Counted from the first letter of the stretch, positions 7,406 to 14,310 are shown. The stretch is DNA of 64,000 nucleotides from Alcaligenes faecalis (GCF_009497775.1 NZ_CP031012.1:1550001-1614000); one strand, 5' to 3'. Made by a program: numbers and translations. Notes: a model not told the origin generated them from the sequence alone.

Positions 7406-7518
7406 GGCTGTCTCCAGATACTGATTACTTCTGAAATTAGGTAAGCAAAGCCCATGCAGCCAAAAACGATGGCGAGCACTGTGACTATGCCGAGAATGAA
7501 AGCAGCCAGGTCTAGCAC
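7402..7518 (-). CDS. 38-residue single-pass membrane protein
   Basis: A GTG start at 7518 overlaps the stop of the preceding gene and its TGA overlaps the ATG of the next, so it is coupled at both ends. The peptide VLDLAAFILGIVTVLAIVF onward is one hydrophobic helix with a short tail ISEVISIWRQP. Small membrane peptides in phage early operons can alter host membrane or defence proteins, but nothing in the sequence says which. Confidence 0.5.
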   Translation of the reverse strand: MLDLAAFILGIVTVLAIVFGCMGFAYLISEVISIWRQP

Positions 7519-7871
7519 GGCAGCGCCTCCAGTTCCTGCGTGGTCATGGCGTCATGACTGGCGTCGGCCCAGCTTTGAATGAGTGCTAGAAGATGCGCGT
7601 TCAGGCCGTCCCGATATACGGGGTCATGATTCAGAACACTCTTCACAAATGGCCCGATTGCATCGGATTTCTCATAAGCGATCATTTGGTCGTTCAGCAC
7701 TTCCAGCAGATCGGCCCGTGATTTCAGGTTTGCTGGTGTGGGAAAGCCCCACGACATCAGCACTGAGGTGGTGTCGCCTTTGAGGCAGTTGCGGATCTGC
7801 TCCGCGATATAGGCGCGGCGGCGCTCCGCCAGCTCGTACGCGTCTATCTCACGCATAGCAAAAGCGTTCAT
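7512..7871 (-). CDS. Phage hypothetical protein
   Basis: 119 residues, mostly helical. It starts MNAFAMREIDAYELAERRRA and has KSRADLLEVLNDQMIAYEKS and a C-terminal helix DAMTTQELEALPC. Not recognised. It is the upstream end of a coupled four-gene cluster leading to the coiled-coil protein. Confidence 0.6.
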   Translation of the reverse strand: MNAFAMREIDAYELAERRRAYIAEQIRNCLKGDTTSVLMSWGFPTPANLKSRADLLEVLNDQMIAYEKSDAIGPFVKSVLNHDPVYRDGLNAHLLALIQSWADASHDAMTTQELEALPC

Positions 7872-8216
7872 GTTTAGCTCCGGGGATTGCGCCGAAACCC
7901 GGCGCTTGAAAATAGGAAGAGGGTTAGCTTGTGGCCACCACCTTCACGTCCGGTGCGCACCGGAGCGGTATTGGTGGAGTTCCAGAGTTCTATGCCCTCT
8001 GATAGCAGCCCTTGATCGGATAAAGCACCGTTGCTCGGACTTCACACGTATGGAGGGGTTGGGGTTTGCTGCCGTCGCTAACACGACAGCCAAGGACCGC
8101 TATCAGAAGGGATTGATGGTCCGGCATACCCTGCCGGATGGGGCCTGAGCCTGATTGCTCCAAAACCAGCTTTGCAGGCATTGAACTCTCCGGCTTCGCC
8201 GGAAAATACTGAATTG
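7872..8216. other. 345-bp gap between target 3 and the next gene
   Basis: Holds the VR3-proximal hairpin and one weak minus-strand frame (7990-8181, 63 residues from MPAKLVLEQS) with no ribosome binding site or recognisable domain. I do not call it a gene. No terminator with a T-run is seen, so the leftward transcript probably reads from target 3 into the downstream operon. Confidence 0.5.
8190..8204. other. Hairpin downstream of VR3 (DGR target-site hairpin candidate)
   Basis: TCCGGC-TTC-GCCGGA: a six-pair perfect stem 26 bases beyond the 3' end of VR3, in almost the same position as the hairpin after VR1. A matching structure at two of three targets supports a role in target recognition rather than termination, since no T-run follows on either strand. 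Confidence 0.55.
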
Positions 8217-8687
8217 CTAAATGGACAATCTGCGGAAAGGGCGGACACGGAACTCGAGGAGACGGTTGCTGATGCTCACGCCACCGTGCTCGAAATCGAC
8301 CGCCCAGGGGTAGCTGCCTCGCTCGGTGCTGGTCCAGTGATATTCCTGATCAAACAGGGCTTTGGCATGCACTAAAGCAACCATCGCCTCGTCTTTGGTC
8401 GGCAGGCGCCAGTCAAGAAAGCCACCGCCTTTGTAGCGGGATGCCTCCACCTTGGCCGTTTCCCATTCATGGCTGCCCAGGGATTCTTTGGCTGCAATCA
8501 GGTGCACCAGTTGTCCATCTTCAACCATGGGGCCAACGTAAATACCGCCTTGCAGCTCGGAGCCGATGGCGGCAGGTAGGCCTGCAGGCGCTGCAACCGG
8601 CTCTTCGTTTGCCAGCAAAGCCAGCAGCTTAAGCAGCGGTACAGCCAAGGTCTGGCCGGGGATCTGAATGTTCACGCTCTGTGTCAT
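8217..8687 (-). CDS. DGR target protein 3, remote (DUF1566/C-type-lectin-like)
   Basis: 156 residues. N-terminus with NIQIPGQTLAVPLLKLLALL, then LQGGIYVGPMVEDG, the DUF1566 signature FLDWRLPTKDEAMVALVHAK, YHWTSTERGSYPWAVDFE and VR3, ending EFRVRPFRRLSI. It is about 6 kb from the RT, separated by the recombination genes, so the DGR acts on it in trans or at distance. It is the first substantial gene of the leftward operon. The variable residues read H, G, S, I, S, N, L, L. No signal peptide. A 26-residue coupled ORF precedes it. Confidence 0.85.
   Translation of the reverse strand: MTQSVNIQIPGQTLAVPLLKLLALLANEEPVAAPAGLPAAIGSELQGGIYVGPMVEDGQLVHLIAAKESLGSHEWETAKVEASRYKGGGFLDWRLPTKDEAMVALVHAKALFDQEYHWTSTERGSYPWAVDFEHGGVSISNRLLEFRVRPFRRLSI
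8231..8308 (-). repeat. DGR variable repeat VR3
   Basis: 78 bases aligned to TR without gaps. All twelve substitutions are at TR adenines, including silent GGA to GGT and CGA to CGT. One of the eight AAC codons is unchanged. No other position differs. Confidence 0.94.
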
Positions 8688-8764
8688 GCCTGTTCCTTTT
8701 CCTGTTTGTCATGCTTGCCCGGGAAATCGCTGGGCCAGCGCATTGGTTTGTCCTGCTGTTGCAT
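8684..8764 (-). CDS. 26-residue ORF coupled to DGR target 3
   Basis: ATG at 8764 is preceded by a good AGGAGA. It encodes MQQQDKPMRWPSDFPGKHDK and a short charged tail. Its TGA overlaps the target 3 start (ATGA). It may be a small protein or act as a leader that feeds ribosomes to target 3. It is too short to classify. Confidence 0.4.
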   Translation of the reverse strand: MQQQDKPMRWPSDFPGKHDKQEKEQA

Positions 8765-9092
8765 GTCTATCTCCTATTTATCCGTCAGCACCCTGAGTCA
8801 AGATGCTGGTGGATAACCGCTGCGCTCCTGGCTACTCCCAGCCAAGCTGGCTCCAGGTAGCGCAACGTACTAAATCCCCACGTCACGGGTTGTCCGTCTC
8901 ACTCTTTATCAGGGGGTGTGGGGATGCGCCCTGGGCCTAGCCGTGCACGTTCGCACCATTGGCCTGTTTATCGCTTTGCTGATTTTTAAAGAGCCTCCGC
9001 CTTAGCGGGCGCAGCCTTTGCTGCTGGCGCTCTCTCTAACTGCCTTGGTTGGGCTTTGGCCTAAACCGGCTGTTTGGTGAAGCGTTAGATGA
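8765..9092. other. Untranslated leader of the leftward early operon
   Basis: About 330 bases between the PL promoter and the first ORF without a convincing gene. Several short GC-rich inverted repeats occur (for example AGCCA-GCT-TGGCT near 8850), but no N-type antiterminator gene. Such long leaders in lambdoid phages carry antitermination or RNA-processing sites; none can be named here. Confidence 0.4.
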
Positions 9093-9133
9093 ATTACACC
9101 AAATGGTGAATTGATTGTCAACACCAAATGGTG
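9093..9133 (-). promoter_or_regulatory. PL promoter with two repressor operators
   Basis: On the minus strand a perfect -35 TTGACA (9121-9116) is followed by a 17-base spacer and -10 TGTAAT (9098-9093). Two copies of CACCAAATGGTG lie at 9097-9108 (in the spacer) and 9122-9133 (just upstream of -35), with centres 25 bases apart. The same near-palindrome occurs at the right operator. A repressor bound there would block the promoter that drives the recombination and DGR genes, so the DGR should be largely silent in the lysogen unless another promoter exists. Confidence 0.8.
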
Positions 9134-9184
9134 AAATTGCGGGCAAAAAGAAACCCGCCGTAGCGGGTGTTGGTTTTATGTGGG

Positions 9185-9670
9185 CTATTCCCTTGAGTCT
9201 TTCCCTCTAGGGATGCTCAAAAAACCTCGGACGATCCATCCTACGATTGTTGATAGGGCATATATCGAAATCAAGAAAATCCCTATTATCTGTAGATTTT
9301 CTTTTCTAGCATCCCAAACGCCCTTCGATCTCAACTTCTCAATATCACTGCGCAGATGACCCATGAGGCGAGGGTCGGTTAAGGCCGCGACCCTTAAGTC
9401 TCTATTATTCGGCCCCAGAAGAACACCCACAAAACACCCTGTCAAAAATACGCCCTCCACTGGACTTTCACGTCCATAGACTGACTCGGAGACGCTATAA
9501 ATAGGGCATTTCTCTACCAGTGCGGGCTTATATCCGCTCTCAAATTTAATGAATGCCGCGGATGAAACACCTGGGTAGATAGTGAACCAAGCACCAATAG
9601 CCGCAACCATCGCCATCGTAATAGTCACAATGCGACGCGCACCCTCAAATACATTGAATTTCGCTTTCAT
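9185..9670 (-). CDS. Two-pass membrane protein beside the repressor
   Basis: 161 residues. A first hydrophobic segment (VTITMAMVAAIGAWFTIYPG, residues ~15-34) is followed by a ~90-residue loop with two cysteines. A second segment (LQIIGIFLISIYALSTIVGW) ends in a basic tail. It lies just downstream of the repressor gene in the same direction and ahead of PL, so it is probably expressed from PRM in the lysogen. That position is typical of superinfection-exclusion or lysogenic-conversion genes; function is not shown by sequence. Confidence 0.6.
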   Translation of the reverse strand: MKAKFNVFEGARRIVTITMAMVAAIGAWFTIYPGVSSAAFIKFESGYKPALVEKCPIYSVSESVYGRESPVEGVFLTGCFVGVLLGPNNRDLRVAALTDPRLMGHLRSDIEKLRSKGVWDARKENLQIIGIFLISIYALSTIVGWIVRGFLSIPRGKDSRE

Positions 9671-9682
9671 TATTACGGCCTT

Positions 9683-10381
9683 TTAACCCTCTCCAAATAC
9701 CTTGAATTGCATAGGCAATGCTCTCAATACGCGCCCAACAATCCTGGTTTCATATGGTCTTTCTGACCAGACCCAGGGCGGGTATCTGTCATTATCAGAC
9801 GTGACTATTATCTCTTTTCCTGGCCGAGATAAGCGTTTGCAAACCAGATCATGATCATGGACAAGTAGGTAGATCCCTTCTGATGTGTATTCATTGATAG
9901 ATGTGTCTACAAACAACAGGTCATCTGGAAGGATAGTCGGTGTCATGGAGTCCTTGGTGGCCATGATGATCTTCACTGACTTGTTTTTGTTTGTTGTGCC
10001 AAGAAGCCTTTGGGCCACGCCAAGCGGCATAGCAATCGTCGAAAGAACGTCTGGCACATCTTCGTTTCTTATTCCTGGGCCACAAGCAGCCTTGATGTCC
10101 AGCCTTTCGAAAATGGCATCATCGCCATTGGTCGAGGGTGCGTTCGATACCCGTGCCATCGGCATATCTTTTAACGGTATGTCCAACCAGCCCGCATCCA
10201 AAGTCTCATCCCACTCTTTCTCCATTGCGCGGGCCACCTTTTCACCAAACGATTTACGACCAGCAATCATGTCGCTGATCTGAGTTGGTGATCTTTTTGT
10301 GCGCGCTGCAACAGTAGATGAGCCGAACTCTGCTGCTAGAGCGGCTAAGTTTTTCCTGCGGATTTCAACAGTGCTGTCCAT
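9683..10381 (-). CDS. CI-type repressor, HTH plus S24 peptidase domain
   Basis: 232 residues from ATG 10381 (MDSTVEIRRKNLAALAAEFG). N-terminal HTH with RTKRSPTQISDMIAGRKSFG. C-terminal LexA-like peptidase with the serine in ATKDSMTPTILPDD and lysine in DLVCKRLSRPGKE. A likely autocleavage site is Cys-Gly in KAACGPGI, the rarer variant known from phi80 CI. It should hold PL and PR off by binding CACCANNTGGTG sites and be inactivated by RecA after DNA damage. The frame is open further upstream, but that would cross the operators. Confidence 0.9.
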   Translation of the reverse strand: MDSTVEIRRKNLAALAAEFGSSTVAARTKRSPTQISDMIAGRKSFGEKVARAMEKEWDETLDAGWLDIPLKDMPMARVSNAPSTNGDDAIFERLDIKAACGPGIRNEDVPDVLSTIAMPLGVAQRLLGTTNKNKSVKIIMATKDSMTPTILPDDLLFVDTSINEYTSEGIYLLVHDHDLVCKRLSRPGKEIIVTSDNDRYPPWVWSERPYETRIVGRVLRALPMQFKVFGEG

Positions 10382-10387
10382 CTCGTG

Positions 10388-10459
10388 ATTACAGCACGCA
10401 GGCACCAATTGGTGAATTCCCCATTTGGTGTTGTTTATGTTCACCGAATGGTGTATTCT
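10388..10459. promoter_or_regulatory. Right operator with PR and PRM
   Basis: Three operator copies: CACCAATTGGTG (10403-10414, perfect palindrome), CCCCATTTGGTG (10419-10430) and CACCGAATGGTG (10442-10453). PR on the plus strand: TTGTTT (10431-10436), 17-base spacer, TATTCT (10454-10459), with one operator inside the spacer and one abutting -35. PRM on the minus strand: -10 TGTAAT (10393-10388) and a weak -35 TTCACC (10416-10411). This is the lambda three-site switch arrangement. Confidence 0.75.
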
Positions 10460-10466
10460 CGAATCC

Positions 10467-10706
10467 ATGGAAAAGCTCAAAACATACCTCATGAATTTGC
10501 CGGTCATTGAACGCGAAGCTCTTGCGCTTCGCTGTGAGACTACTTGGCCGTTCTTGCGAAACATCGCATATGGGTACCGCAAAGCGGGTGAAAAGCTCAG
10601 CGCCATCTTGGAACTGGAGACTTGCGGCGCCGTAACCCGCCGCGACCTACGCCCAGACGACTGGCACCGAATCTGGCCCGAGCTGGCTGAGAAGGAGCAT
10701 GTATGA
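10467..10706 (+). CDS. cro: Cro-like repressor (YdaS type)
   Basis: 79 residues from MEKLKTYLMNLPVIEREALA. An HTH is visible around TWPFLRNIAYGYRKAGEKLS, and the C-terminal RRDLRPDDWHRIWPEL is the usual ending of YdaS/Cro-like phage proteins. It is divergent from the repressor and eight bases past PR. It should compete for the same operators and favour lytic growth. Confidence 0.8.
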   Translation: MEKLKTYLMNLPVIEREALALRCETTWPFLRNIAYGYRKAGEKLSAILELETCGAVTRRDLRPDDWHRIWPELAEKEHV

Positions 10707-11080
10707 CCGATGAACAGCGACTAGCTGATATAGCAGCGCGGCAGCGGGCTGCATACGACCAGACACGCAAAGACATGGACCCATATCGAGATATGGGGAC
10801 TAAAGCTCTTAGCCGACTCGGTGAACTGCTGCAGGAGGCTTGGCTTGAATCCCAGCGAACCGGGATCCCTTTGAAGACGGGCTTTGACCGTGAATGGGTT
10901 ATTGCAGCCCTGATTCGGGCTTCGTCTTTGCGTCTATTGGAATTTGATACGTCCAAGGGGCTCCGGGTGCCGATGGCTGACGGACATGTTCTGTATCTAG
11001 CACTAGGGTACGAAGCCCCTGACCGTGAGTCGGGTGCTGAATTGTCTCCAGCATCAGCAGATAGCGGCCCTTCGACATGA
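10703..11080 (+). CDS. Hypothetical early protein
   Basis: 125 residues, overlapping the Cro stop by four bases, with AAGGAG five bases before the ATG. The N-terminus (RQRAAYDQTRKDMDPYRDMG) resembles the N-terminus of the ejection protein at 25905. The C-terminal 60 residues lie antisense to the gene at 10899-11171, so the true extent is uncertain. No domain recognised. Confidence 0.45.
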   Translation: MTDEQRLADIAARQRAAYDQTRKDMDPYRDMGTKALSRLGELLQEAWLESQRTGIPLKTGFDREWVIAALIRASSLRLLEFDTSKGLRVPMADGHVLYLALGYEAPDRESGAELSPASADSGPST

Positions 11081-11171
11081 GCAGGTCGTATATGCGTGGC
11101 GGTGTTCGTTCTCCATCCACGCGAATAGGCACCAGGATTTTCCCGATTGGCTTGTTTTCGTCTTCGCCCAT
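10899..11171 (-). CDS. Hypothetical protein antisense to the cro operon
   Basis: 90 residues from ATG 11171 (MGEDENKPIGKILVPIRVDG), with AGGAG six bases upstream. It contains RIYDLLMSKGRYLLMLETIQ, plausible globular sequence. It overlaps the 3' half of the rightward ORF at 10703-11080 on the opposite strand; one of the two may not be expressed. It forms a possible leftward pair with the small gene at 11241-11402. Function unknown. Confidence 0.5.
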   Translation of the reverse strand: MGEDENKPIGKILVPIRVDGERTPPRIYDLLMSKGRYLLMLETIQHPTHGQGLRTLVLDTEHVRQPSAPGAPWTYQIPIDAKTKPESGLQ

Positions 11172-11240
11172 GAAAGGCTCCTTTCTCAAGAAGTTGGTTT
11201 GTGAGATCTCCAATCATACGAGAAAGGAGCCGGGCTTCAC

Positions 11241-11402
11241 TCAGTGCGTGACGCATGGCGACTCTGAGGCCTCAAACGCTCGGTTGTCCTGCTCATCACA
11301 CAGACGCGCAAACAGTTGCATGACTGTCTGTTGCGTTGGTTCTTCAAAAGTACGCCGTGCGATGTCTTCGGCGGTAGTCAAGATTTTTTCAGTTTCGGTC
11401 AT
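11241..11402 (-). CDS. Small hypothetical protein, leftward
   Basis: 53 residues, MTETEKILTTAEDIARRTFE onward, then a helix VMQLFARLCDEQDNRAFEAS. ACGAGG lies eight to nine bases before the ATG. It sits between cro and cII and reads against the early right transcript, upstream of 10899-11171. No family recognised. Confidence 0.45.
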   Translation of the reverse strand: MTETEKILTTAEDIARRTFEEPTQQTVMQLFARLCDEQDNRAFEASESPCVTH

Positions 11403-11434
11403 TTGGATGGCCTCGTTTTAATTGGATGTACTCG

Positions 11435-11746
11435 ATGAACACAGAAACAGTATCGGGCGAGCGGCGCGAAAGCACACGCAAGAACGGTGCACGGATTCAA
11501 GCACTGATCATGAGCCGACTTGCAGAGGTAACGCAGGCCCGTGCATCGGCTTGCATTGGCGTGGACCCAAGCACGGTTAGCCGTTGGGTCAAGGACGACC
11601 TGGACTCAATCTGTCTTCTGTTGGCTGCTTTAGGTTTTCAGGTTTCTCGGACCACATCGATGGTGGTTGACCGCGACGAACTCAAGTTTATGAAGCGCGT
11701 TGTGGCCAAGTACTTCATTGCTGAGCTTGAGCGAGAAGAGGACTGA
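11435..11746 (+). CDS. CII-like transcriptional activator
   Basis: 103 residues from ATG 11435 (an ATG at 11426 is also in frame). The pattern NGARIQALIMSRLAEVTQAR, then IGVDPSTVSRW and a Leu-rich helix, matches lambda CII (HTH with GVDKSQISRWK). CII activates repressor and integrase promoters after infection. Its place downstream of cro and upstream of the replication genes is the same as in lambda. Confidence 0.75.
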   Translation: MNTETVSGERRESTRKNGARIQALIMSRLAEVTQARASACIGVDPSTVSRWVKDDLDSICLLLAALGFQVSRTTSMVVDRDELKFMKRVVAKYFIAELEREED

Positions 11747-11747
11747 T

Positions 11748-12179
11748 ATGCAGATCGTAAATAGTGATGAGTCCTTGCAGCGCTTTTTTGGCGACGTGCG
11801 CAGTCAGTACCAGGCGCATCGCTACCTGCGAATTTCAATCAAGACCGGCAAGGCCCGTACACAGCCCCAGAACGACATTACTCATGTCTGGTATGGGCAG
11901 ATAGCGCGTGAGCTGCCTGAGGATGATTCACTGGGCTGGCGCTGCTACTGCAAGCTGCATCACGGCGTACCGATTCTGCGGGCCGAAGACGCCGAGTTTC
12001 AAGGCATGTATGACTCGATCATCAAAGGCCGGAGCTACGAAGAGAAGCTGCTGATGATGAAGTATTTACCAGTGACATCGCTCATGAATCGAAAGCAACT
12101 GAGCGCATATGCCGAGGCTGTGCAGGCTGATTTCCGAGAGCGTGGTGTGTTTCTGGTGTTTCCGGAGGCTGGCAAATGA
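11748..12179 (+). CDS. Phage hypothetical protein in replication/recombination block
   Basis: 143 residues. It contains RYLRISIKTGKARTQPQNDI, WYGQIARELPEDD, WRCYCKLHHGVPILR and KYLPVTSLMNRKQLSAYAEA. This type is common between cII and the replication genes of beta- and gammaproteobacterial prophages, at the position of lambda NinB, but I see no clear NinB motif. Its ATG follows the cII-like stop by one base and its stop overlaps the next gene. Confidence 0.65.
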   Translation: MQIVNSDESLQRFFGDVRSQYQAHRYLRISIKTGKARTQPQNDITHVWYGQIARELPEDDSLGWRCYCKLHHGVPILRAEDAEFQGMYDSIIKGRSYEEKLLMMKYLPVTSLMNRKQLSAYAEAVQADFRERGVFLVFPEAGK

Positions 12180-12556
12180 AGATGGCATGGAACAGCACGC
12201 TCAAAGCTCCCACAAAACCGATGGCCCGTAGCGCCTGGAAGAAATCCGCACCAAAGAAGCGCGTATGGCACGACAAGTCCTATCTGGATATGTGCCGTGG
12301 GCAGCCTTGCTACCTGCTGGTGCCAGGCGTGTGCTGGGGCGCTGGCGGTATCGACTCAGTAGTGCCTTGTCATTCCAACCAGGCCAAACACGGCAAAGGG
12401 ATGGGCATCAAGGCAAACGACAAATTCACGGTGCCGGGCTGCATGCCCTGTCACCAATACATTGATCAATCTGGCGCGCCTAAAGCAGAGAAGTTTGCTC
12501 TTTGGGATTCCGCTTACGCCAGCTGGGCGCCTATTCGAGATGGAGTGAAGGCATGA
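12176..12556 (+). CDS. DUF1364/YbcO-like nuclease domain protein
   Basis: 126 residues. A basic N-terminus is followed by RGQPCYLLVPGVC, VVPCHSNQAKHGKGMG and PGCMPCHQYID. The C...C...H...CxxC arrangement is that of DUF1364/YbcO HNH-like metal nucleases of lambdoid phages. Overlaps of four bases with both neighbours indicate coupling. Probably acts on recombination intermediates (inference from family). Confidence 0.75.
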   Translation: MKMAWNSTLKAPTKPMARSAWKKSAPKKRVWHDKSYLDMCRGQPCYLLVPGVCWGAGGIDSVVPCHSNQAKHGKGMGIKANDKFTVPGCMPCHQYIDQSGAPKAEKFALWDSAYASWAPIRDGVKA

Positions 12557-13275
12557 GCACGATCATCATGTCCGAGTGCTGGCCATTGCAGGGTATGACA
12601 CCTGCTCAGAAGGCCGTGCTTATATCCCTGGCAGACAACGCAAACGACCAGGGCGTGTGCTGGCCATCTGTTGAGAGCATCGCCGCGCGCACCTGCTTAT
12701 CTGAGCGCTCTGTACAGAATGCCATCAAGTGGTTGATTGATGCTGGTGCATTGCAAGCCCAGCAGCGCCAAGGCCGTTCCACTGTGTACACCGTCACCCC
12801 CGCAGCATTTGCACCCCCGCAGGAAATGCGGGGCGCAAATAAAGACGAAACCCCCGCAAATAACGACAGAACCCCCGCAGCATTTGCACCCACCCCCGCA
12901 GCAGCTGCACCCAGAACCGTAAAGGAACCATCAAGGAACCGTAAGGAACCGCAAAAGAAGATAAGCGTGGAGGTGCCCGGCTGGCTGGATGCTGATGCAT
13001 GGTCGATGTGGGATGAGTTCCGAAAACAGAAATCCGGTAAGGCCTGGACGGATGCTGCCAAACGCCTTTCTCTGCGGACCCTGGAGAAGCTGCACGCTGA
13101 TGGCCACGACCCAGCGGCTGCTATCGAGCAGAGCATTGAACGCGGCTGGACTGGAATTTTTCCTGTGAAGGACTCAGTGCAGGCCGGGCATAGCAGCGGC
13201 GGATTCGACCCGCTGGCCTACGTGAACCGCAATCGAAAACGCCCAGGAGGAAACGACGATGTTATCGACGTGTGA
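12553..13275 (+). CDS. Replication initiator, O-like (HTH_36 domain)
   Basis: 240 residues from ATG 12553. N-terminal winged helix: MTPAQKAVLISLADNANDQG, CWPSVESIAARTCLSERSVQ. A Pro-rich linker follows with three repeats of PAAFAP-like sequence, then the C-terminal domain WSMWDEFRKQKSGKAWTDAA, ending GGFDPLAYVNRNRKR and DDVIDV. O-type proteins bind the phage origin. The tail FDPLAYVNRxR...DDVID is repeated in the element 2 counterpart (36566-37363), while the N-terminal domains differ. Confidence 0.78.
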   Translation: MSTIIMSECWPLQGMTPAQKAVLISLADNANDQGVCWPSVESIAARTCLSERSVQNAIKWLIDAGALQAQQRQGRSTVYTVTPAAFAPPQEMRGANKDETPANNDRTPAAFAPTPAAAAPRTVKEPSRNRKEPQKKISVEVPGWLDADAWSMWDEFRKQKSGKAWTDAAKRLSLRTLEKLHADGHDPAAAIEQSIERGWTGIFPVKDSVQAGHSSGGFDPLAYVNRNRKRPGGNDDVIDV

Positions 13276-13969
13276 AGCGCCAAACCAATGGCTGATGGCC
13301 CACGCCAAGCTGGAGGGTATCAGCCTGATGGATCACCTGTACAACCGCTTGAACGGCATTTACCCGAACAAGTTCCGCTCGAACTTCAAGGATATTCAGG
13401 CCATCCAAGACTGGAAAGAAGCCTGGGCAGAAGCGTTTGACGAAGAGGGCATTGCCCCGCAGGACGTAGCCTTGGGCATCAAGAATTGCCGCCGCATGTT
13501 CGACTGGCCGCCGAGCCTGCCAGAGTTTTTGCGTGCATGCCGGCCGCATTTGGAAGCGGATGTGGCGTTCTTTGAAGCGGTACGCGGTATGCAGGCCCGA
13601 GCAAAGGGAGAAGTAGGCGCATGGTCACACCCGGCGATCTTTCACGCTGCTATTGCGGTCGGGCAGTACGACATGATGAACCAGGCTTACCAGCAACTGG
13701 AGAACCGCTGGAACAAAGCACTGGCCAGCCAGCTTGCGTTGGGCGTTTGGGCTGACATACCAGCTCCGGCTCTTGCCTTGCCGTCGCCTGTGGACACAAA
13801 AGAAGTGCGCGCTGAGGGGCAGAAGAAAGTGCGGGAGCTGGCACACCAAGCATTCAACCAGAAGGGCAAGGATCAGAAAGGCTGGGCGCGGAAGATTCTG
13901 GACAACCAGAAAGGCCGATCCCCGACTGTTCTGGCCATGGCCCGCGCTGCGTTGTCGGAGGCTGCATGA
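13259..13969 (+). CDS. P-like helicase-loading replication protein
   Basis: 236 residues, MLSTCEAPNQWLMAHAKLEG onward, with FDWPPSLPEFLRACRP, a motif of lambda P-type helicase loaders, and HPAIFHAAIAVGQYDMM. P-type proteins recruit host DnaB to the O-bound origin. It overlaps the O-like gene by 17 bases and has AGGAGG upstream. It is strongly similar over its length to the element 2 protein at 37347-38054. Confidence 0.78.
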   Translation: MLSTCEAPNQWLMAHAKLEGISLMDHLYNRLNGIYPNKFRSNFKDIQAIQDWKEAWAEAFDEEGIAPQDVALGIKNCRRMFDWPPSLPEFLRACRPHLEADVAFFEAVRGMQARAKGEVGAWSHPAIFHAAIAVGQYDMMNQAYQQLENRWNKALASQLALGVWADIPAPALALPSPVDTKEVRAEGQKKVRELAHQAFNQKGKDQKGWARKILDNQKGRSPTVLAMARAALSEAA

Positions 13970-14310
13970 TCGAGATCCGGTTGCCATGGCCAAACAAAGG
14001 CCTAAGCCCAAATGCACGCCTGCACCACATGGCGCTGGCAAAGCTGAAAGCCGCATACCGGCAGCAATGTCGCCTGTTGGCCAGCCAGCATAAACAGCCG
14101 GTGCCGGATAGCCCGGCCTTGGTGCTGGAGTTCATGCCGCCAGATAAGCGTAGGAGGGACCGGGACAATCTGCTGGCATCGATGAAGTCGGGTATTGACG
14201 GCGTTTGTGATGCCCTGGGGGTGGATGACAGTGCGTTTGACCCGTTGGTAGTGAGCATGAAAGAGCCTGTGCTTGGTGGCGCTGTGATTCTGAGGATCCA
14301 GGAGGTCTGA
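13966..14310 (+). CDS. rusA: RusA-type Holliday junction resolvase
   Basis: 114 residues. Core pattern RRRDRDNLLASMKSGIDGVC followed by DALGVDDSAF, the RusA family signature with the catalytic aspartates, and the N-terminal LPWPNKGLSPNARLHHM. RusA homodimers cleave four-way junctions arising in replication and recombination. The ATG overlaps the P-like stop. Confidence 0.9.
   Translation: MIEIRLPWPNKGLSPNARLHHMALAKLKAAYRQQCRLLASQHKQPVPDSPALVLEFMPPDKRRRDRDNLLASMKSGIDGVCDALGVDDSAFDPLVVSMKEPVLGGAVILRIQEV

Noticed and set aside
7990..8181. 63-residue ORF on the minus strand after target 3
   Set aside because: No ribosome binding site, no domain, unusual composition; treated as part of a non-coding gap.
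2259..8308. The four ~78-bp repeats as insertion-sequence or CRISPR repeats
   Set aside because: They are the 3' ends of three coding genes plus one template, differ only at adenines, and have no spacers, terminal inverted repeats or transposase.
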